64,000 nt of DNA from Nocardia rhizosphaerihabitans (GTDB lineage Bacteria > Actinomycetota > Actinomycetes > Mycobacteriales > Mycobacteriaceae): the NCBI RefSeq assembly GCF_014646295.1, contig NZ_BMNE01000001.1:62001-126000 (forward strand), read 5' to 3'. Shown piece after piece: positions 1 through 9,578 of this stretch; positions within the stretch are counted from its first letter, which is position 1, and the number at the start of each line of letters is the position of its first letter. The position numbers and the translations under genes are program-made. The notes under the pieces are model-generated. The model saw only the letters and a list, made by a program, of their open reading frames with translations. It was not told where the DNA came from and did no database searches.

Positions 1-19
1 TCCTTTCGGAAAGATGTGG

Positions 20-904
20 TCACAGGTCGAGTTCTGAGACAGGGGTTACCGACGCCGTCGGAGGCGGTAGGTAGTGCGCACCGCCCTCGGCGTGATCGAG
101 GTAGGCGGCGGTGACGCCCGTGGCCTCGATCGCGGCGCCGATCAGTTCCCCTGCGGGTCGCTCGATCCGGTCGCGGGTTTGCCAGGCGTGTTCAGAGCTG
201 GCCTCGAGCAGGTGCGGAGCGGGTGGCAGCTGATGGGCTGGACTGTCGGTGAGGGTGATGCCGACCATGCGCATCACCGCGACACGGCATCGCGCTTCGC
301 GCAGGACCGCCGGTGCCGTCACCGCGCGCCAAGGCCGCCCACCTTCGAGATCGAGCCGGTCGGCAACCGCGGCCAGACGCGGCTGCCACGACTTCGGGTC
401 GATGCCCCACAACCCACGCGTTTCGGCTTCGGTGGCGTCGATGGCGGTGGCGGTCATCGCCACCCGCAGCCACTGCAACCGCAAATGCTCGCTCAAACGA
501 TCGGCGCCACGGCGCTCGGCCAGGCCGCGGTCGCGGCGGACGGATGCCAAGGCGGGCAGGGTATGTAGCGACTCGACCTGGTGACGAAGTTGCGCGATCA
601 GCATCGACCGAGGTACGTCGTGAGCGGTGGGAAGTGTGGATTCACCCGTGGTTCGTTCACTACGGCGTCCCGCGTCGCTGGCGTGGTCAATCCAGTTCGC
701 TGGCACGCCGATCGCGGCGGCCTGTTCGTGCAATACGCGGTGAGCGATGGACAGATCGCGGACCGTTTTCCGCGCGTGCGGCTCGATGGCCGGTTCACCG
801 GACAGGATCGTCAAGTCGGCGGTGACGTTCTGAATCGCATAGGCCATGCGTCGATGCACGGCCGAATAGCTTGCTGTACCGAAGGTTTCCGTTGCATCGG
901 TCAT
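20..904 (-). CDS. Uncharacterised protein, conjugation-cluster accessory
   Basis: 294-residue soluble-looking protein with no signal peptide, membrane segment or motif I recognise. It is rich in Ala, Arg and His and looks mostly helical. The ATG overlaps the stop of a tiny upstream gene in an ATGA arrangement, so it is probably translationally coupled and cotranscribed with the leftward conjugation operon. It is the most downstream gene visible before the window edge; relaxase and coupling-protein genes, if present, would lie further left. Function unknown. Confidence 0.75.
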   Translation of the reverse strand: MTDATETFGTASYSAVHRRMAYAIQNVTADLTILSGEPAIEPHARKTVRDLSIAHRVLHEQAAAIGVPANWIDHASDAGRRSERTTGESTLPTAHDVPRSMLIAQLRHQVESLHTLPALASVRRDRGLAERRGADRLSEHLRLQWLRVAMTATAIDATEAETRGLWGIDPKSWQPRLAAVADRLDLEGGRPWRAVTAPAVLREARCRVAVMRMVGITLTDSPAHQLPPAPHLLEASSEHAWQTRDRIERPAGELIGAAIEATGVTAAYLDHAEGGAHYLPPPTASVTPVSELDL

Positions 905-1008
905 GGCGGCGGCCCCGACCGGTCACCGGTGCTGTCGGAACGAGGCCTGCCTATGCGCCCTTTGCCGGGCATCGTCGGCGTTGTGCTCGTGATCGTGGTT
1001 TCGGTCAT
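901..1008 (-). CDS. Tiny 35-residue ORF coupled inside the operon
   Basis: Short ORF beginning MTETTITSTTPTMPGKG, Thr/Pro-rich then basic. It fills the space between the lipoprotein gene (stop at 1010-1012) and the next gene, with which it shares an ATGA overlap. A GGGGACC stretch upstream is only a weak ribosome-binding site. Precise packing supports a real small gene, but it could be a spacer translated only for coupling. No hydrophobic segment and no known family. Confidence 0.4.
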   Translation of the reverse strand: MTETTITSTTPTMPGKGRIGRPRSDSTGDRSGPPP

Positions 1009-1009
1009 G

Positions 1010-1561
1010 TCAGGTCCCCGGGTTGACGCGGTAGCTAGCCATCCGCCACCCCGACGCCGTGTTCGCCACGGTGGCGGTGACGTGCAGGCGCTGGTAGCGG
1101 GTCGACGAGCCATCCCGGTGGAGCACCAGTTGGGTCACCACCGCCGCCACCAACGTCTCGGCACCGACCGTCCGCGGTGCTTGCGCCTCGACCAGGGCGG
1201 TGACGATGTCGCCGCTGTCACGCCAGCCCGCCCACTCCGGCAGCGACCGCAGCACGCTCACCACCTCTGTGTTCGCGGCCGTGGTGGCAAGTTCCCCGGT
1301 CAGCCAAGGCCCAGCACGCGACAGAGCCTCCCCGGGACTGGCGTCGGTGCTCGGCTGCCAGGAGAACATCGCAGCCAAGCCCATCTGGGCCGTGGTCGCG
1401 GCATCGGCGGTACCGGGTGCCGGACCCTCACTGTGCGATTCGGTCGGTGCCGGTGGAATAACGGCCGCGGGCGAGTCGGTGGTGCAACCGGCGGCTGGTA
1501 GCCCGAGGAGCACGACCACTACCGCGGTAGCGGCTGAGCGAAGGTGGAGTCGATTTGTCAT
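1010..1561 (-). CDS. Secreted lipoprotein, conjugation cluster
   Basis: About 183 residues. The ATG at 1561 is chosen because it starts a classic lipoprotein signal: basic MTNRLHLR, a hydrophobic stretch, then a lipobox ending LPAAGC. The mature part is acidic/Thr-rich followed by a compact domain ending in an NTF2/TrbF-like pattern (paired beta strands such as LHVTATVANTASGWRMASY). It lies 8 bases after the wall-hydrolase gene, so it probably sits at the outer face of the membrane as part of the same machine. Exact role unknown. Confidence 0.75.
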   Translation of the reverse strand: MTNRLHLRSAATAVVVVLLGLPAAGCTTDSPAAVIPPAPTESHSEGPAPGTADAATTAQMGLAAMFSWQPSTDASPGEALSRAGPWLTGELATTAANTEVVSVLRSLPEWAGWRDSGDIVTALVEAQAPRTVGAETLVAAVVTQLVLHRDGSSTRYQRLHVTATVANTASGWRMASYRVNPGT

Positions 1562-1569
1562 GGGTGTCC

Positions 1570-3195
1570 TCAGCTCATCGAGGTCGACATCGGGGCGGCC
1601 ATCGCGAGGATGTTGGCGACGTAGGGCCTGGTTTGGATTTCGTAATCGGGTGAGCCGGTGGGGAATCCGCCTGATCGCAGGACCGCGCCCTCTCCGGCGT
1701 TGTATCCGGCCAAAGTGAGGGTGGTCAGGTCGCCGGAGACTTTGCCCTCGGCGATCCAGCCCTCGATCTTGGCGGCGATGTCGCACATGTAGCGGGCTTG
1801 GCCGATGATCGCGTCCCCGTCATCCCACACACTCGCGTTGCCGTTGCCGTCGGCGTCGATCACATACGGGCGGCCATCAGAGGCCAACGCGGCAGCGATC
1901 CCGGGCAGGAACTGCGCCAACCCCTGCGCTCCGCTCGAAGAAGTCAGGCCGCGGCGAAACCCGCTCTCCTGCTTGCCCTGAGCCGCCAGCAACGACGCGC
2001 TGATCTGCAGGCACACCGCGCCGCCCTGCCGATACCAGGGCTCCAGATCAGCCGGCACCGCTCCCGGTGAGAGGTCCGATTCTCCAGCGCTGCTCCCACA
2101 TCCGGCGCCACCGGCCGAGGTCGCGTTGGTGGCTGCGGACTCGACCGGTGCACCATCGGGATCACCACCACCCAACGTGGTGACGTGGACGTGGTCCATA
2201 TGGTTGGCGGTGTCACTACCGCGGTCTTCCATCAGGTTGGATTCACCGGTGGTCGCGCGGTAGGTCTGGCGCCAGATGATGTAGTCGACCCGCAGGAGCG
2301 CCGCGTTGGCGATGAGGTAGTCGGCGATCTGGTCACCGAGGGCTTTGCCGTTGCCGGAGGTCGGGTTCGGGATCATGATGTCGACTGCCCGACCGCTGGG
2401 ATGATCGGGCAACGGGTCCTCACGCTGCCCGTAGATCGTTTGTATCTGCGGGAATTCGACGGCGATGGTGCGAGCTACCCGGATGGTGTCGACCTGCAGT
2501 CCGGCCTCGGTGCCGATGGAGGCCGGCAGGGCGGGCAGCTCTGCGCCCACATTTCCGGCATCGGCTACGGCGGATTCGTGCTGGCCTGGTGTCGTCGACG
2601 GTGTGGCGGTCGTGTTGGGCGAGGTGCCGCTGGCCTGCAGCCACGTCATGGGGTCGATGGCGGTGCCGCCGCCGAATCGTCCTCCCCTCGTCCAGATTTC
2701 CAGATGCAGATGCGCGCCATCAGGGCCGGCGGGGACGGTCTGGCCGTTGTAGCCGACGGCCGCGATCCGCTGTCCGATACCGACGGTGTCGCCCTCACCG
2801 ACGGCGACGTCGGCGGCGAACATGTGCCCGTAGACCGAAGACACGACCTCCCCGCCGATGTTGTGGTCGATCACCACCCAGAACCCGAAGCCGCTGGCCG
2901 TGCCCGCCCGGACCACGACACCATCAGCAACCGCATAGATCGGGGTCTTGGGTTGTGCGGCGAAGTCCTGACCTTGATGTTGTTCGCCCCACCGCATACC
3001 GAATCCGGAAGTCAGGGTGAAGGTCCCCGCTGCCAGGGGCATCGTCCTGGCGCCGCTGGCAGTGCGGGCCGATGGACCTGAACCGGTCGTCGAGGCGCAC
3101 GCGTTGTCGTCGACGCCCGCCACCAGGAGCAGAAGGGTAAGCAGCAGCACCACTACCGAGGCAACGGCGACACCGATGCGCGCGGTGCCGGTCAC
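1570..3195 (-). CDS. Peptidoglycan hydrolase: M23 + M15-like + SLT domains
   Basis: 541-residue exported enzyme that likely opens the cell wall for the secretion channel (VirB1 role). Residues 10-27 form an N-terminal membrane anchor or signal. Residues 60-190 are an M23 (lysostaphin-type) metallopeptidase with the zinc ligands H73xxxD77 and H162-L-H164. Residues 225-340 resemble the M15-like ARB_07466 domain (HPSGRAVDIM and DHVHV). Residues 390-530 are a lytic transglycosylase with catalytic E410 in KQESGF and a NAGEGAV motif. A single protein with three wall-cleaving modules is notable but known from actinobacterial conjugation clusters. Confidence 0.9.
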   Translation of the reverse strand: MTGTARIGVAVASVVVLLLTLLLLVAGVDDNACASTTGSGPSARTASGARTMPLAAGTFTLTSGFGMRWGEQHQGQDFAAQPKTPIYAVADGVVVRAGTASGFGFWVVIDHNIGGEVVSSVYGHMFAADVAVGEGDTVGIGQRIAAVGYNGQTVPAGPDGAHLHLEIWTRGGRFGGGTAIDPMTWLQASGTSPNTTATPSTTPGQHESAVADAGNVGAELPALPASIGTEAGLQVDTIRVARTIAVEFPQIQTIYGQREDPLPDHPSGRAVDIMIPNPTSGNGKALGDQIADYLIANAALLRVDYIIWRQTYRATTGESNLMEDRGSDTANHMDHVHVTTLGGGDPDGAPVESAATNATSAGGAGCGSSAGESDLSPGAVPADLEPWYRQGGAVCLQISASLLAAQGKQESGFRRGLTSSSGAQGLAQFLPGIAAALASDGRPYVIDADGNGNASVWDDGDAIIGQARYMCDIAAKIEGWIAEGKVSGDLTTLTLAGYNAGEGAVLRSGGFPTGSPDYEIQTRPYVANILAMAAPMSTSMS

Positions 3196-3275
3196 GTCCT
3201 CACCCCCGAGCCATCGGCGCAGGCAGTAACCTCACGGTGGCGTCGTGGCTGTGGCTCGACTGCGCGCATTCCGGA

Positions 3276-4985
3276 TCACCTGTCCGCCGGACTGGTGTCG
3301 AGGTTGTCGAAGCGGCGATTGGTGTTGTGCACATCGGAGTCGCGTTCGGTTGGGGTGAACACCATCCGGAACGGAATCCCCGGCTCGTTCGCCTCCCCGG
3401 TCTTGAGCAGGAAACACCCTGTCCCCGGCGGTGTTTCACGACGCGAGGCGTCGAGATCGTCGTCCGAGGGTGGTCGTGGTGCGGCCCAGGAGGTGACCAG
3501 GAGGCGTTCGGTGTCGGTCATGCCGGCGACCGCACCGATCCGGGTGGCTTCGTCGGGCCCGACCGGTCCGATGATCTTGGCCCGTGCTCGTTCGAAGAAG
3601 CCCAGCGCCTTGGCCTGTGCGGCGGGCGAGTCGAAGGCAGCGAGGTCTTTGATGGTGTGCGAGCACATGATCAACCCAGTAGCTAGGGGCCGGTTGAGCC
3701 GGGTCAGGGCATCGACGCGGTCGACCATAAATTCCCCGACGCCGAGGACCCGCCAGATCTCGTCCATCACGACCTCGAAGGTCCGCGCCGGGGCGAGCCC
3801 GGCATCGGAGAGAGCGTGAGCGGCAGCGACAGCGCCGAATCCGTCGGACCAGCAGGTCATCAGGACCGCGGCCAGCAGTTTGGTGTCGCCTTCGGGAATG
3901 TGGGAGATATCAACGCAGATCGCCGGGCTGGCAAGATCGATTCGCGTAGTGGTGGGCCCATTGAAGATCGCCCCGAACGGCCCTTCGACCAAGGCACGCA
4001 TCGACCGACGCAAGGTCTTCGTCGCGGCACGGTAGGAGAGCTCGTCGTCTTCTTCGGCGAACACGCGGAGACGGTCACCGCCGGCGGAGATCACCGCGAG
4101 CAGGTCCTCCAGCAACGGTGGGTTCGCGTGGGTGAACCCACCGGCAGGGCTGTAGAGCTCGCGCAGCCCTGCGGCGAGCAGGACCTCTTCGTAGTCGGCG
4201 ACCCGCGCACCGCGCACCAGCTCGATCAGGCCGGCAACGATGTTGATCTGGCCGGCTTCGACCCGTGCGGCGACCTGGCGGCGCTGATCGACATCGGGCA
4301 GGCGAGCGATGATGGCGCCCAGGGCGCCGACGTCGAGGGGGTTGATGCAGCCGTGTCCGTAGCCGATGTCGACGACCTGCCCACCGAGCCGATCGACCAG
4401 GTCGCGGTATTCGCCTTTGGTGTCGCCCATGCACAGCACGGTCTCCCCCGCCGCCACCGCTCCGGCCACGATGCGCCGGATCAGCGAGGACTTGCCGAAC
4501 CCGTTGAGCGCCAGCACGAACGCGATCGGCGCGGTGATGAAACCCCGCAGGAACCACGACATCGGATCGAAATGCACCGGGGCACCGGTGATGTAGTGAC
4601 TACCAACCGGAACCCCCACGGTCGGTGAGGTCGCGCCGACACAGAACGGCCACAGCCCGGCGACCTGCACGGTCGTTGCTCGCCACTCCGGCGTCCGGGG
4701 CACCACGGCCGCCCGGCCTCCGCCAATGCCCGCGTAGCCGCGGTCGGTGAAGGTCGGCGTCGTCAGGTCGAACCCGTCACCAGCGGCGCCGTCGCGGCGT
4801 CGAGTCGCGGTCGCGCGCCGGTGATCATCGCTGGACAGCAGCATCCGTGCCCGCCAGCCCACGATGCCACCACGGGTAGCCATGGCCTCGACCTGGGCGC
4901 GTCGGGTGCTGGAGAGCACGCTGATACCCTCGACCACTTCGGATTTCGGGTGCCGCTCACGCCGCGGACTGCGTTCGGTGTTCAT
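3276..4985 (-). CDS. VirB4/TraC-like conjugation ATPase
   Basis: 569-residue P-loop ATPase expected to energise the type IV secretion channel at the inner membrane. The Walker A is NGFGKSSL at residues 161-168 and the Walker B is VVMDEIW with D408-E409. The ATG at 4985 is chosen because it overlaps the stop of the SCO6880-family gene (ATGA), although the reading frame stays open further upstream. The N-terminal 100 residues are charged and variable; the ATPase half is well formed. This ATPase next to an SCO6880-family gene is a standard actinobacterial pairing. Confidence 0.9.
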   Translation of the reverse strand: MNTERSPRRERHPKSEVVEGISVLSSTRRAQVEAMATRGGIVGWRARMLLSSDDHRRATATRRRDGAAGDGFDLTTPTFTDRGYAGIGGGRAAVVPRTPEWRATTVQVAGLWPFCVGATSPTVGVPVGSHYITGAPVHFDPMSWFLRGFITAPIAFVLALNGFGKSSLIRRIVAGAVAAGETVLCMGDTKGEYRDLVDRLGGQVVDIGYGHGCINPLDVGALGAIIARLPDVDQRRQVAARVEAGQINIVAGLIELVRGARVADYEEVLLAAGLRELYSPAGGFTHANPPLLEDLLAVISAGGDRLRVFAEEDDELSYRAATKTLRRSMRALVEGPFGAIFNGPTTTRIDLASPAICVDISHIPEGDTKLLAAVLMTCWSDGFGAVAAAHALSDAGLAPARTFEVVMDEIWRVLGVGEFMVDRVDALTRLNRPLATGLIMCSHTIKDLAAFDSPAAQAKALGFFERARAKIIGPVGPDEATRIGAVAGMTDTERLLVTSWAAPRPPSDDDLDASRRETPPGTGCFLLKTGEANEPGIPFRMVFTPTERDSDVHNTNRRFDNLDTSPADR

Positions 4986-6454
4986 CCCGATACCCGCTTG
5001 GAGATCGACGCGTGCTCGGGCAGGATCAGCCCGATCCCCAAGGAAGCGGCGAAGCTGGCGGCTTGATAGCCATAGCAGCGACGCACCGTCAACCGAGACG
5101 CCGCCGCCATCCCCTTCACCGACGCTTCGATCCCGGGCAGGTCGGCATCGAGGTGATCGGTCACCGTCACCAGCACCCCGAACCGGGTCAACCCCGCGCC
5201 GCGGGCTTGTTCCTCGCGGGCGGCTTGGGTGTTGCCGACCCGGATCCGGGCCGAGGCCGAGGAGATCCCCCGCTCGGTCTGCTCGGCCGCGACCGCGTCC
5301 CGGAAGTCGGAGTCGACGAGTGATGTCGCTTCGGCGGCCGAGTGCAGGCGGTAGACGATCGCGACGCGCTTGCGCGGCACGTCCGGGCGGGGCCGCAGGA
5401 GTTCTTCGAGGACGGTTTCCATCACCGCACCGCGTGGGGCGCCGTCCATCTCCCAGGTGATGGAGCGGGCACCGTCGTGGACGTAGTGATCCCACCGATC
5501 CTGATGCGCGAGCGGGCCCACCGAATCCCAGGACTGCGACTCGACGATCTGCGCGCCAGCAGCCTCGACGTCGCGCTGGGAGGCCAGGTCGTAGCGGCTG
5601 CGAACCAGACCCAGCGCTTCCCACGCGTGCAGGGGTGTGGCGGGCAGTCCGGCGCGGGCGAGTTGGGACAGCACGCTTTGCAGGCGTTGCCCGATCTCGC
5701 GTGCTTGTTCGGCCTGGTCGCGGCGGATGCGGCCTTTGCCGATCGCGCGGTAGGTGATCGCGATGCGGGCTTCGATCCGCACCCCGACTCCGCCACTGTC
5801 GGCGGCGGCTTCCCGCATGACCGCTTTCGCGAAGTCGGGAGCGTTAGCGCGAACGAGACGGGTGACTTCGCGGGTCTGCTTCAACCGGGTTTCGACCGTG
5901 TTGTCCAGGACCGCGGTGACCGCGACGACTTCTCCGCCGCGGCTTTGGGCCGCCAGGAACTGCCCAAAACCATCGACCCAGGAGTCGATCTGGGGCTGGT
6001 CGACGAGTTCTTTGCCGCGCGGGACCACGCGCACGATCACGGTGTAGTGGTCGCTGCGCCGGATGTGCAGCATGGCGAACCGCTTGCCACCCGATGTCTC
6101 GTACTCTGTCAGCCGTGAATCCGCCAGCAGTCCAGGCAGTTTCGCCACGCCTGGAAGGCGGGAGAATCGTCCGGACCGGTAGGTCAGTTCGCTTCGGGAG
6201 CGCGAACGCGCGAATTGGACTCGCAGCAGCAGTAGTTCCCAACCGGTGCGGCCGTTCCGAGTCACCGCCAGCGGAACGAACACCACGGCCGCGCCGAGCA
6301 GGATGATCCCGGCGAATTCGAGAGACCGGGTGATCATGAACGAGACCATCACCGCGATGATCAACCCGAGCCCCAGCAGGGAAACACCCCAGGTCAATCC
6401 GAAAAACCCAGCCGAGCGAGGCTGTTCCCAACGCCCGTACATGCGTGTGGTCAT
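4982..6454 (-). CDS. SCO6880-family conjugation protein (PrgI-like membrane part)
   Basis: 490 residues. Two N-terminal membrane segments (about residues 18-60: SLLGLGLIIAVMVSFMI and IILLGAAVVFVPLAV) precede a long soluble region ending in a VirB4-N-like segment. The pattern matches the SCO6880 family, in which a PrgI-like membrane anchor and the VirB4 N-terminal half form one protein while the ATPase is encoded next door. The ATG at 6454 overlaps the VirB6-like gene stop in ATGA. Together with the following ATPase it probably forms the functional VirB3/VirB4 unit. Confidence 0.85.
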   Translation of the reverse strand: MTTRMYGRWEQPRSAGFFGLTWGVSLLGLGLIIAVMVSFMITRSLEFAGIILLGAAVVFVPLAVTRNGRTGWELLLLRVQFARSRSRSELTYRSGRFSRLPGVAKLPGLLADSRLTEYETSGGKRFAMLHIRRSDHYTVIVRVVPRGKELVDQPQIDSWVDGFGQFLAAQSRGGEVVAVTAVLDNTVETRLKQTREVTRLVRANAPDFAKAVMREAAADSGGVGVRIEARIAITYRAIGKGRIRRDQAEQAREIGQRLQSVLSQLARAGLPATPLHAWEALGLVRSRYDLASQRDVEAAGAQIVESQSWDSVGPLAHQDRWDHYVHDGARSITWEMDGAPRGAVMETVLEELLRPRPDVPRKRVAIVYRLHSAAEATSLVDSDFRDAVAAEQTERGISSASARIRVGNTQAAREEQARGAGLTRFGVLVTVTDHLDADLPGIEASVKGMAAASRLTVRRCYGYQAASFAASLGIGLILPEHASISKRVSG

Positions 6455-7884
6455 CGCCGAACCTCCCCAGGACCCAGCGCGTCCGGGTCGATCTGTGCCG
6501 AGGACGACTCCGGGACAGCGGTTTGCGCGGCTGACGCGAGGCTCTGCATCGTGCCGACAGTGAGCTGCGCGCCCAACATCGCCGCACCCGCAGGCCCGGC
6601 CCCCATCGCCCCGGTCGCGGCCGCCCGACCTGTTGTGCCTGCACCCGCTGCTGAAGCCGCACCGGTTCCCGCACCACCAACTCCATGTCCCGCCGCGACC
6701 GCCCCACCACCTGCTGCTGCTGCGGGAGTCGTCCCGACCGGTGGTGATCCCGAACTCGCCGTCATCGATCGCGCTCCGCCCGCACCACCAGGGCGCGAGG
6801 TTGAGGAGCTGCCTTGGCTCGACTGCCCGCTCGACGCTCCGGTGTTCTCGGATTCGGACATCTTTCTGGCCTGAGGTCGACTTCCCGCAGCCGACATGGC
6901 GATACCGGCGCCAGCGCCGGCCAGGACCGAGGTCGCGCCGCCCCCACCGCCGAGGGTGGCGACGGCGGGTGCGATCAACCGGATCAGCGCGGGCAGCACC
7001 ACTACGCTCATCACCATCAAGATCACCCCCAGCAACACCATCTGGGGATCTGATTGGTCGCTGCCACCGGTCACGGTGAACGCGATCGCATAAACCAACG
7101 CCCCGACCGGCTTCCACAACACGAACGCCAGCGACCACGCCACAAGGCGCTTGTAAGCCTGCGATCCCGGCCCGGTCCCGGACACCGCCGCGGCCATAGG
7201 GATCACCGCGACGACCACGACGAGCAGGGCTTGGCGGACTACCAGCATGACCATTTGCACGAGTAGGCTGATCACCCCCAGAACACCGAGGACCAGCAAG
7301 ATTCCCGGACCGAGATTGGCCATGATCTTCGGATCAGCGATACGACTGACGGCGGTATCGAGGTCGTTGTTGGTGACGTCGAAGATGACCCAGGACGCGA
7401 ACTCGTCACCGGCGGTGGTTGCGACGGTGATTAGTGCTCCGAAGGTCAGCGCGCCGAAGATCGCGCGCGCCAGCATCAAGAAGCTCTCCTGTGCTTCACC
7501 TGCCGCAGCGCCACGCTTGGCCAAGGCGAGGCGGGCGGCGGCGAACATGATCCCCGCGGTCAATAACACAACCTGCAACCCGCTGGTGTACTCGCGGATC
7601 TGGGCGAGCACTGGTGCAGGGCGCCCTGCGGCAGTCGACAACTCCGGGGACGGGAATGTTGTCCACCACGCCATCACGATCCGTAGCGCCACTACGAGGC
7701 TTTCGATGAGGTCGGAGGCGATGCCATCGATCACCGAGTCCCGCGCCGCACTCGCCGCGCCCGCCGCCGCGCTCCCGAGTTGACAGACCTCCTTGATGCC
7801 GGGCACAGCGATGCAGGCGAGATCGGTGAGCTGGGCGTGCACGCCCCTGCCGGGGGGTGCCGGGGCGGCCAAGACGGTGGTCAC
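6451..7884 (-). CDS. VirB6/TrbL-like polytopic channel protein
   Basis: 477 residues, GTG start at 7884 overlapping the previous stop (GTGA). At least six hydrophobic segments lie between about residues 60 and 310, followed by a Gly/Ala/Ser-rich low-complexity tail of about 150 residues. This is the layout of actinobacterial VirB6/TrbL-type inner-membrane proteins. The gene directly precedes the SCO6880-family and ATPase genes. The repetitive tail may reach the periplasm or bind the wall; this is inferred from composition only. Confidence 0.8.
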   Translation of the reverse strand: MTTVLAAPAPPGRGVHAQLTDLACIAVPGIKEVCQLGSAAAGAASAARDSVIDGIASDLIESLVVALRIVMAWWTTFPSPELSTAAGRPAPVLAQIREYTSGLQVVLLTAGIMFAAARLALAKRGAAAGEAQESFLMLARAIFGALTFGALITVATTAGDEFASWVIFDVTNNDLDTAVSRIADPKIMANLGPGILLVLGVLGVISLLVQMVMLVVRQALLVVVVAVIPMAAAVSGTGPGSQAYKRLVAWSLAFVLWKPVGALVYAIAFTVTGGSDQSDPQMVLLGVILMVMSVVVLPALIRLIAPAVATLGGGGGATSVLAGAGAGIAMSAAGSRPQARKMSESENTGASSGQSSQGSSSTSRPGGAGGARSMTASSGSPPVGTTPAAAAGGGAVAAGHGVGGAGTGAASAAGAGTTGRAAATGAMGAGPAGAAMLGAQLTVGTMQSLASAAQTAVPESSSAQIDPDALGPGEVRR

Positions 7885-8678
7885 GACTGTCTCCAGATGC
7901 CGAAGCCTGCCGTGGACACGGTCGATGTGCCGGAACCCCAGAGCGTGTCGACGTCATCAGGGACGCGGATGCGCCAGTCGCCCTCAACCCACACCATCGG
8001 CCAAGTCGCGATCGCGTAGCCGCTTGTGGAGCGGACCGCGAGCTGCACCACGGCCAGGTCGTCGCGATAGCCTGGCTGGATCCGCACACCTTCGGGAACG
8101 GTGACGAAGCGTGCCATCCCTGGCGCGCTGGCCCGGGATCGGGCGAACCCTTCGATCAATGCGTCGCCACCGCCGTAGAAGCGTGCACGGATCACGTTTT
8201 GCCACAGCGGGTCCGGTGCGGCGTAGGCCCGTCCAATCGCATCCATCGCCGCCAACGCAGCGCCCTGCGGAGTTCGGGCGAACCCTGCGGCCACACCGCC
8301 GTCGATGCGGGCCGGGCCGTCGCTGCCCGAGACGGGTACTGCCGCTCCACCCCAGATCCGCTGCCACTGCAATCGGGCTGGTGCCGCTGTCAGATAGTCC
8401 GGTCGGGCGGGGTCGATGCGGCCGTCGAGTATCTGTGGCAGTGTCGCGCCGGCGTCGTCGGCGGGGACTTCGAGGCGGTTGCCGAACATGTCGACCGTCG
8501 GTGGCCGGGATTGAGATGAGGTCGTCGACGGTGCATTGGCGGTGGTCGATTCGGTGTGTGCGCGTGGGGGCGGCGGGTTCTCGGGCTGGTCGTCGTCGGT
8601 GATTGTCACGACGAAGACGACGACCACGATCGAGGCGATGATGGCGAACAGGGTCAGGAGCAGGCGCAGCGAACGCAT
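7881..8678 (-). CDS. Membrane-anchored conjugation protein, paralogue of the next gene
   Basis: About 265 residues. An N-terminal anchor (LRLLLTLFAIIASIVVVVF) is followed by a Pro/Thr/Ser-rich spacer and a globular domain. A GTG one codon earlier (8681) is an alternative start; the ATG at 8678 follows an AAGGA site. The domain shares RIDGGVAAGFARTPQGAALA with the neighbouring lipoprotein (LIDGAVASDFDRSPAGAALA), so the two are diverged paralogues. They probably form the extracytoplasmic VirB8/TraM-like layer; this is inference from position and architecture. Confidence 0.75.
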   Translation of the reverse strand: MRSLRLLLTLFAIIASIVVVVFVVTITDDDQPENPPPPRAHTESTTANAPSTTSSQSRPPTVDMFGNRLEVPADDAGATLPQILDGRIDPARPDYLTAAPARLQWQRIWGGAAVPVSGSDGPARIDGGVAAGFARTPQGAALAAMDAIGRAYAAPDPLWQNVIRARFYGGGDALIEGFARSRASAPGMARFVTVPEGVRIQPGYRDDLAVVQLAVRSTSGYAIATWPMVWVEGDWRIRVPDDVDTLWGSGTSTVSTAGFGIWRQS

Positions 8679-8691
8679 CACGAGGAAGTCC

Positions 8692-9330
8692 TTACGGGCG
8701 AATCAGGGGGATCATGTCGGCCGGTGCGGAATCGACAGCAGTAACGGGGCTTTCGGTCACCGGGTCGGGCAGGAGCAGTCGCCATCCGTCGACCGCCCAG
8801 ACGACGGTGGCGGTGTTGCGGGTGACCGAGTCATCGGCGTAGGCGCTGTAGATTTCGACCCGTGCTTCGGTGTGGGTGTAGACCGTGAGGGTGTAGCCGA
8901 GGATGCTGGGCACCGAGTCCGACGCCGGTCCGGAGATCGAGACCTGGGCGCGTGCTGTCGCCCATTTGTCGCGGCCGGGGCCAGGGGCGAGCATGCGCTG
9001 CCCGACGTGTGGCCATTGCCCGTCCGGTGCCAGCGACATCCGCACGGTCGCGTGGATTGCGGCCAGAGCGGCGCCGGCCGGGGACCGGTCGAAGTCCGAG
9101 GCCACCGCGCCGTCAATCAGACGCGGGCCTTGCACCGCCACGGGTAGCTCGATGCCCTGCCAGGACCGCCAACTCACTCCGCTCGGAACGAGTGGCACCG
9201 AGCTCGTCGTGCTGGTGGTCGTGCGGTCGGTATCGGTACCGGCGCACCCGGTGGCGACCGTCAGCAGTGCTGCGAGCGTCATCACGGCGACGGCGCCGTG
9301 ACCCTGGGGATGTGATGAGTTCTGGGGCAT
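8692..9330 (-). CDS. Lipoprotein paralogue in conjugation cluster
   Basis: About 212 residues. The ATG at 9330 gives a lipoprotein signal with the lipobox VATGCAG. The mature domain carries the same D-G-x-V-A-x-x-F-x-R-(T/S)-P-x-GAALA signature as the preceding membrane-anchored protein, then an ILGYTLTVYTHTEARVEIY strand pattern typical of NTF2-like folds. So one paralogue is held by a transmembrane helix and one by lipid. Likely part of the cell-surface portion of the transfer machine. Confidence 0.75.
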   Translation of the reverse strand: MPQNSSHPQGHGAVAVMTLAALLTVATGCAGTDTDRTTTSTTSSVPLVPSGVSWRSWQGIELPVAVQGPRLIDGAVASDFDRSPAGAALAAIHATVRMSLAPDGQWPHVGQRMLAPGPGRDKWATARAQVSISGPASDSVPSILGYTLTVYTHTEARVEIYSAYADDSVTRNTATVVWAVDGWRLLLPDPVTESPVTAVDSAPADMIPLIRP

Positions 9331-9347
9331 CGGAGTGTCCTTGGCAG

Positions 9348-9578
9348 TCAGGTGGGCAGGATGGCGATCGCCAGCACGCTGGCTGATCCGAGCAGGGCGG
9401 CTGCGGCCAGGGATCCGAGGAAGCCTTCGATGGCTTCTTCGCGGTAGATCCGGATCGCGAGCTGGCCGCCGACCCAGGTCGCGCGGGCGATACAGACCAG
9501 CAGCACGAACCAGGCCAGCCAATTCACCAGCTGTGTCAGCGGTGAAAGAACCTGCGCGGGAAGGGGTGTGGCCAGCAT
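9348..9578 (-). CDS. Small two-helix membrane protein
   Basis: 76 residues; the ATG at 9578 overlaps the hydrolase stop by one base (TGATG). Two hydrophobic segments (NWLAWFVLLVCIARATWVGG and FLGSLAAAALLGSASVLAIA) flank a basic/acidic loop. Size and topology fit a VirB3 or pilin-like subunit, but no specific motif settles this. A second small two-helix protein is encoded at 10443-10745. Confidence 0.65.
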   Translation of the reverse strand: MLATPLPAQVLSPLTQLVNWLAWFVLLVCIARATWVGGQLAIRIYREEAIEGFLGSLAAAALLGSASVLAIAILPT

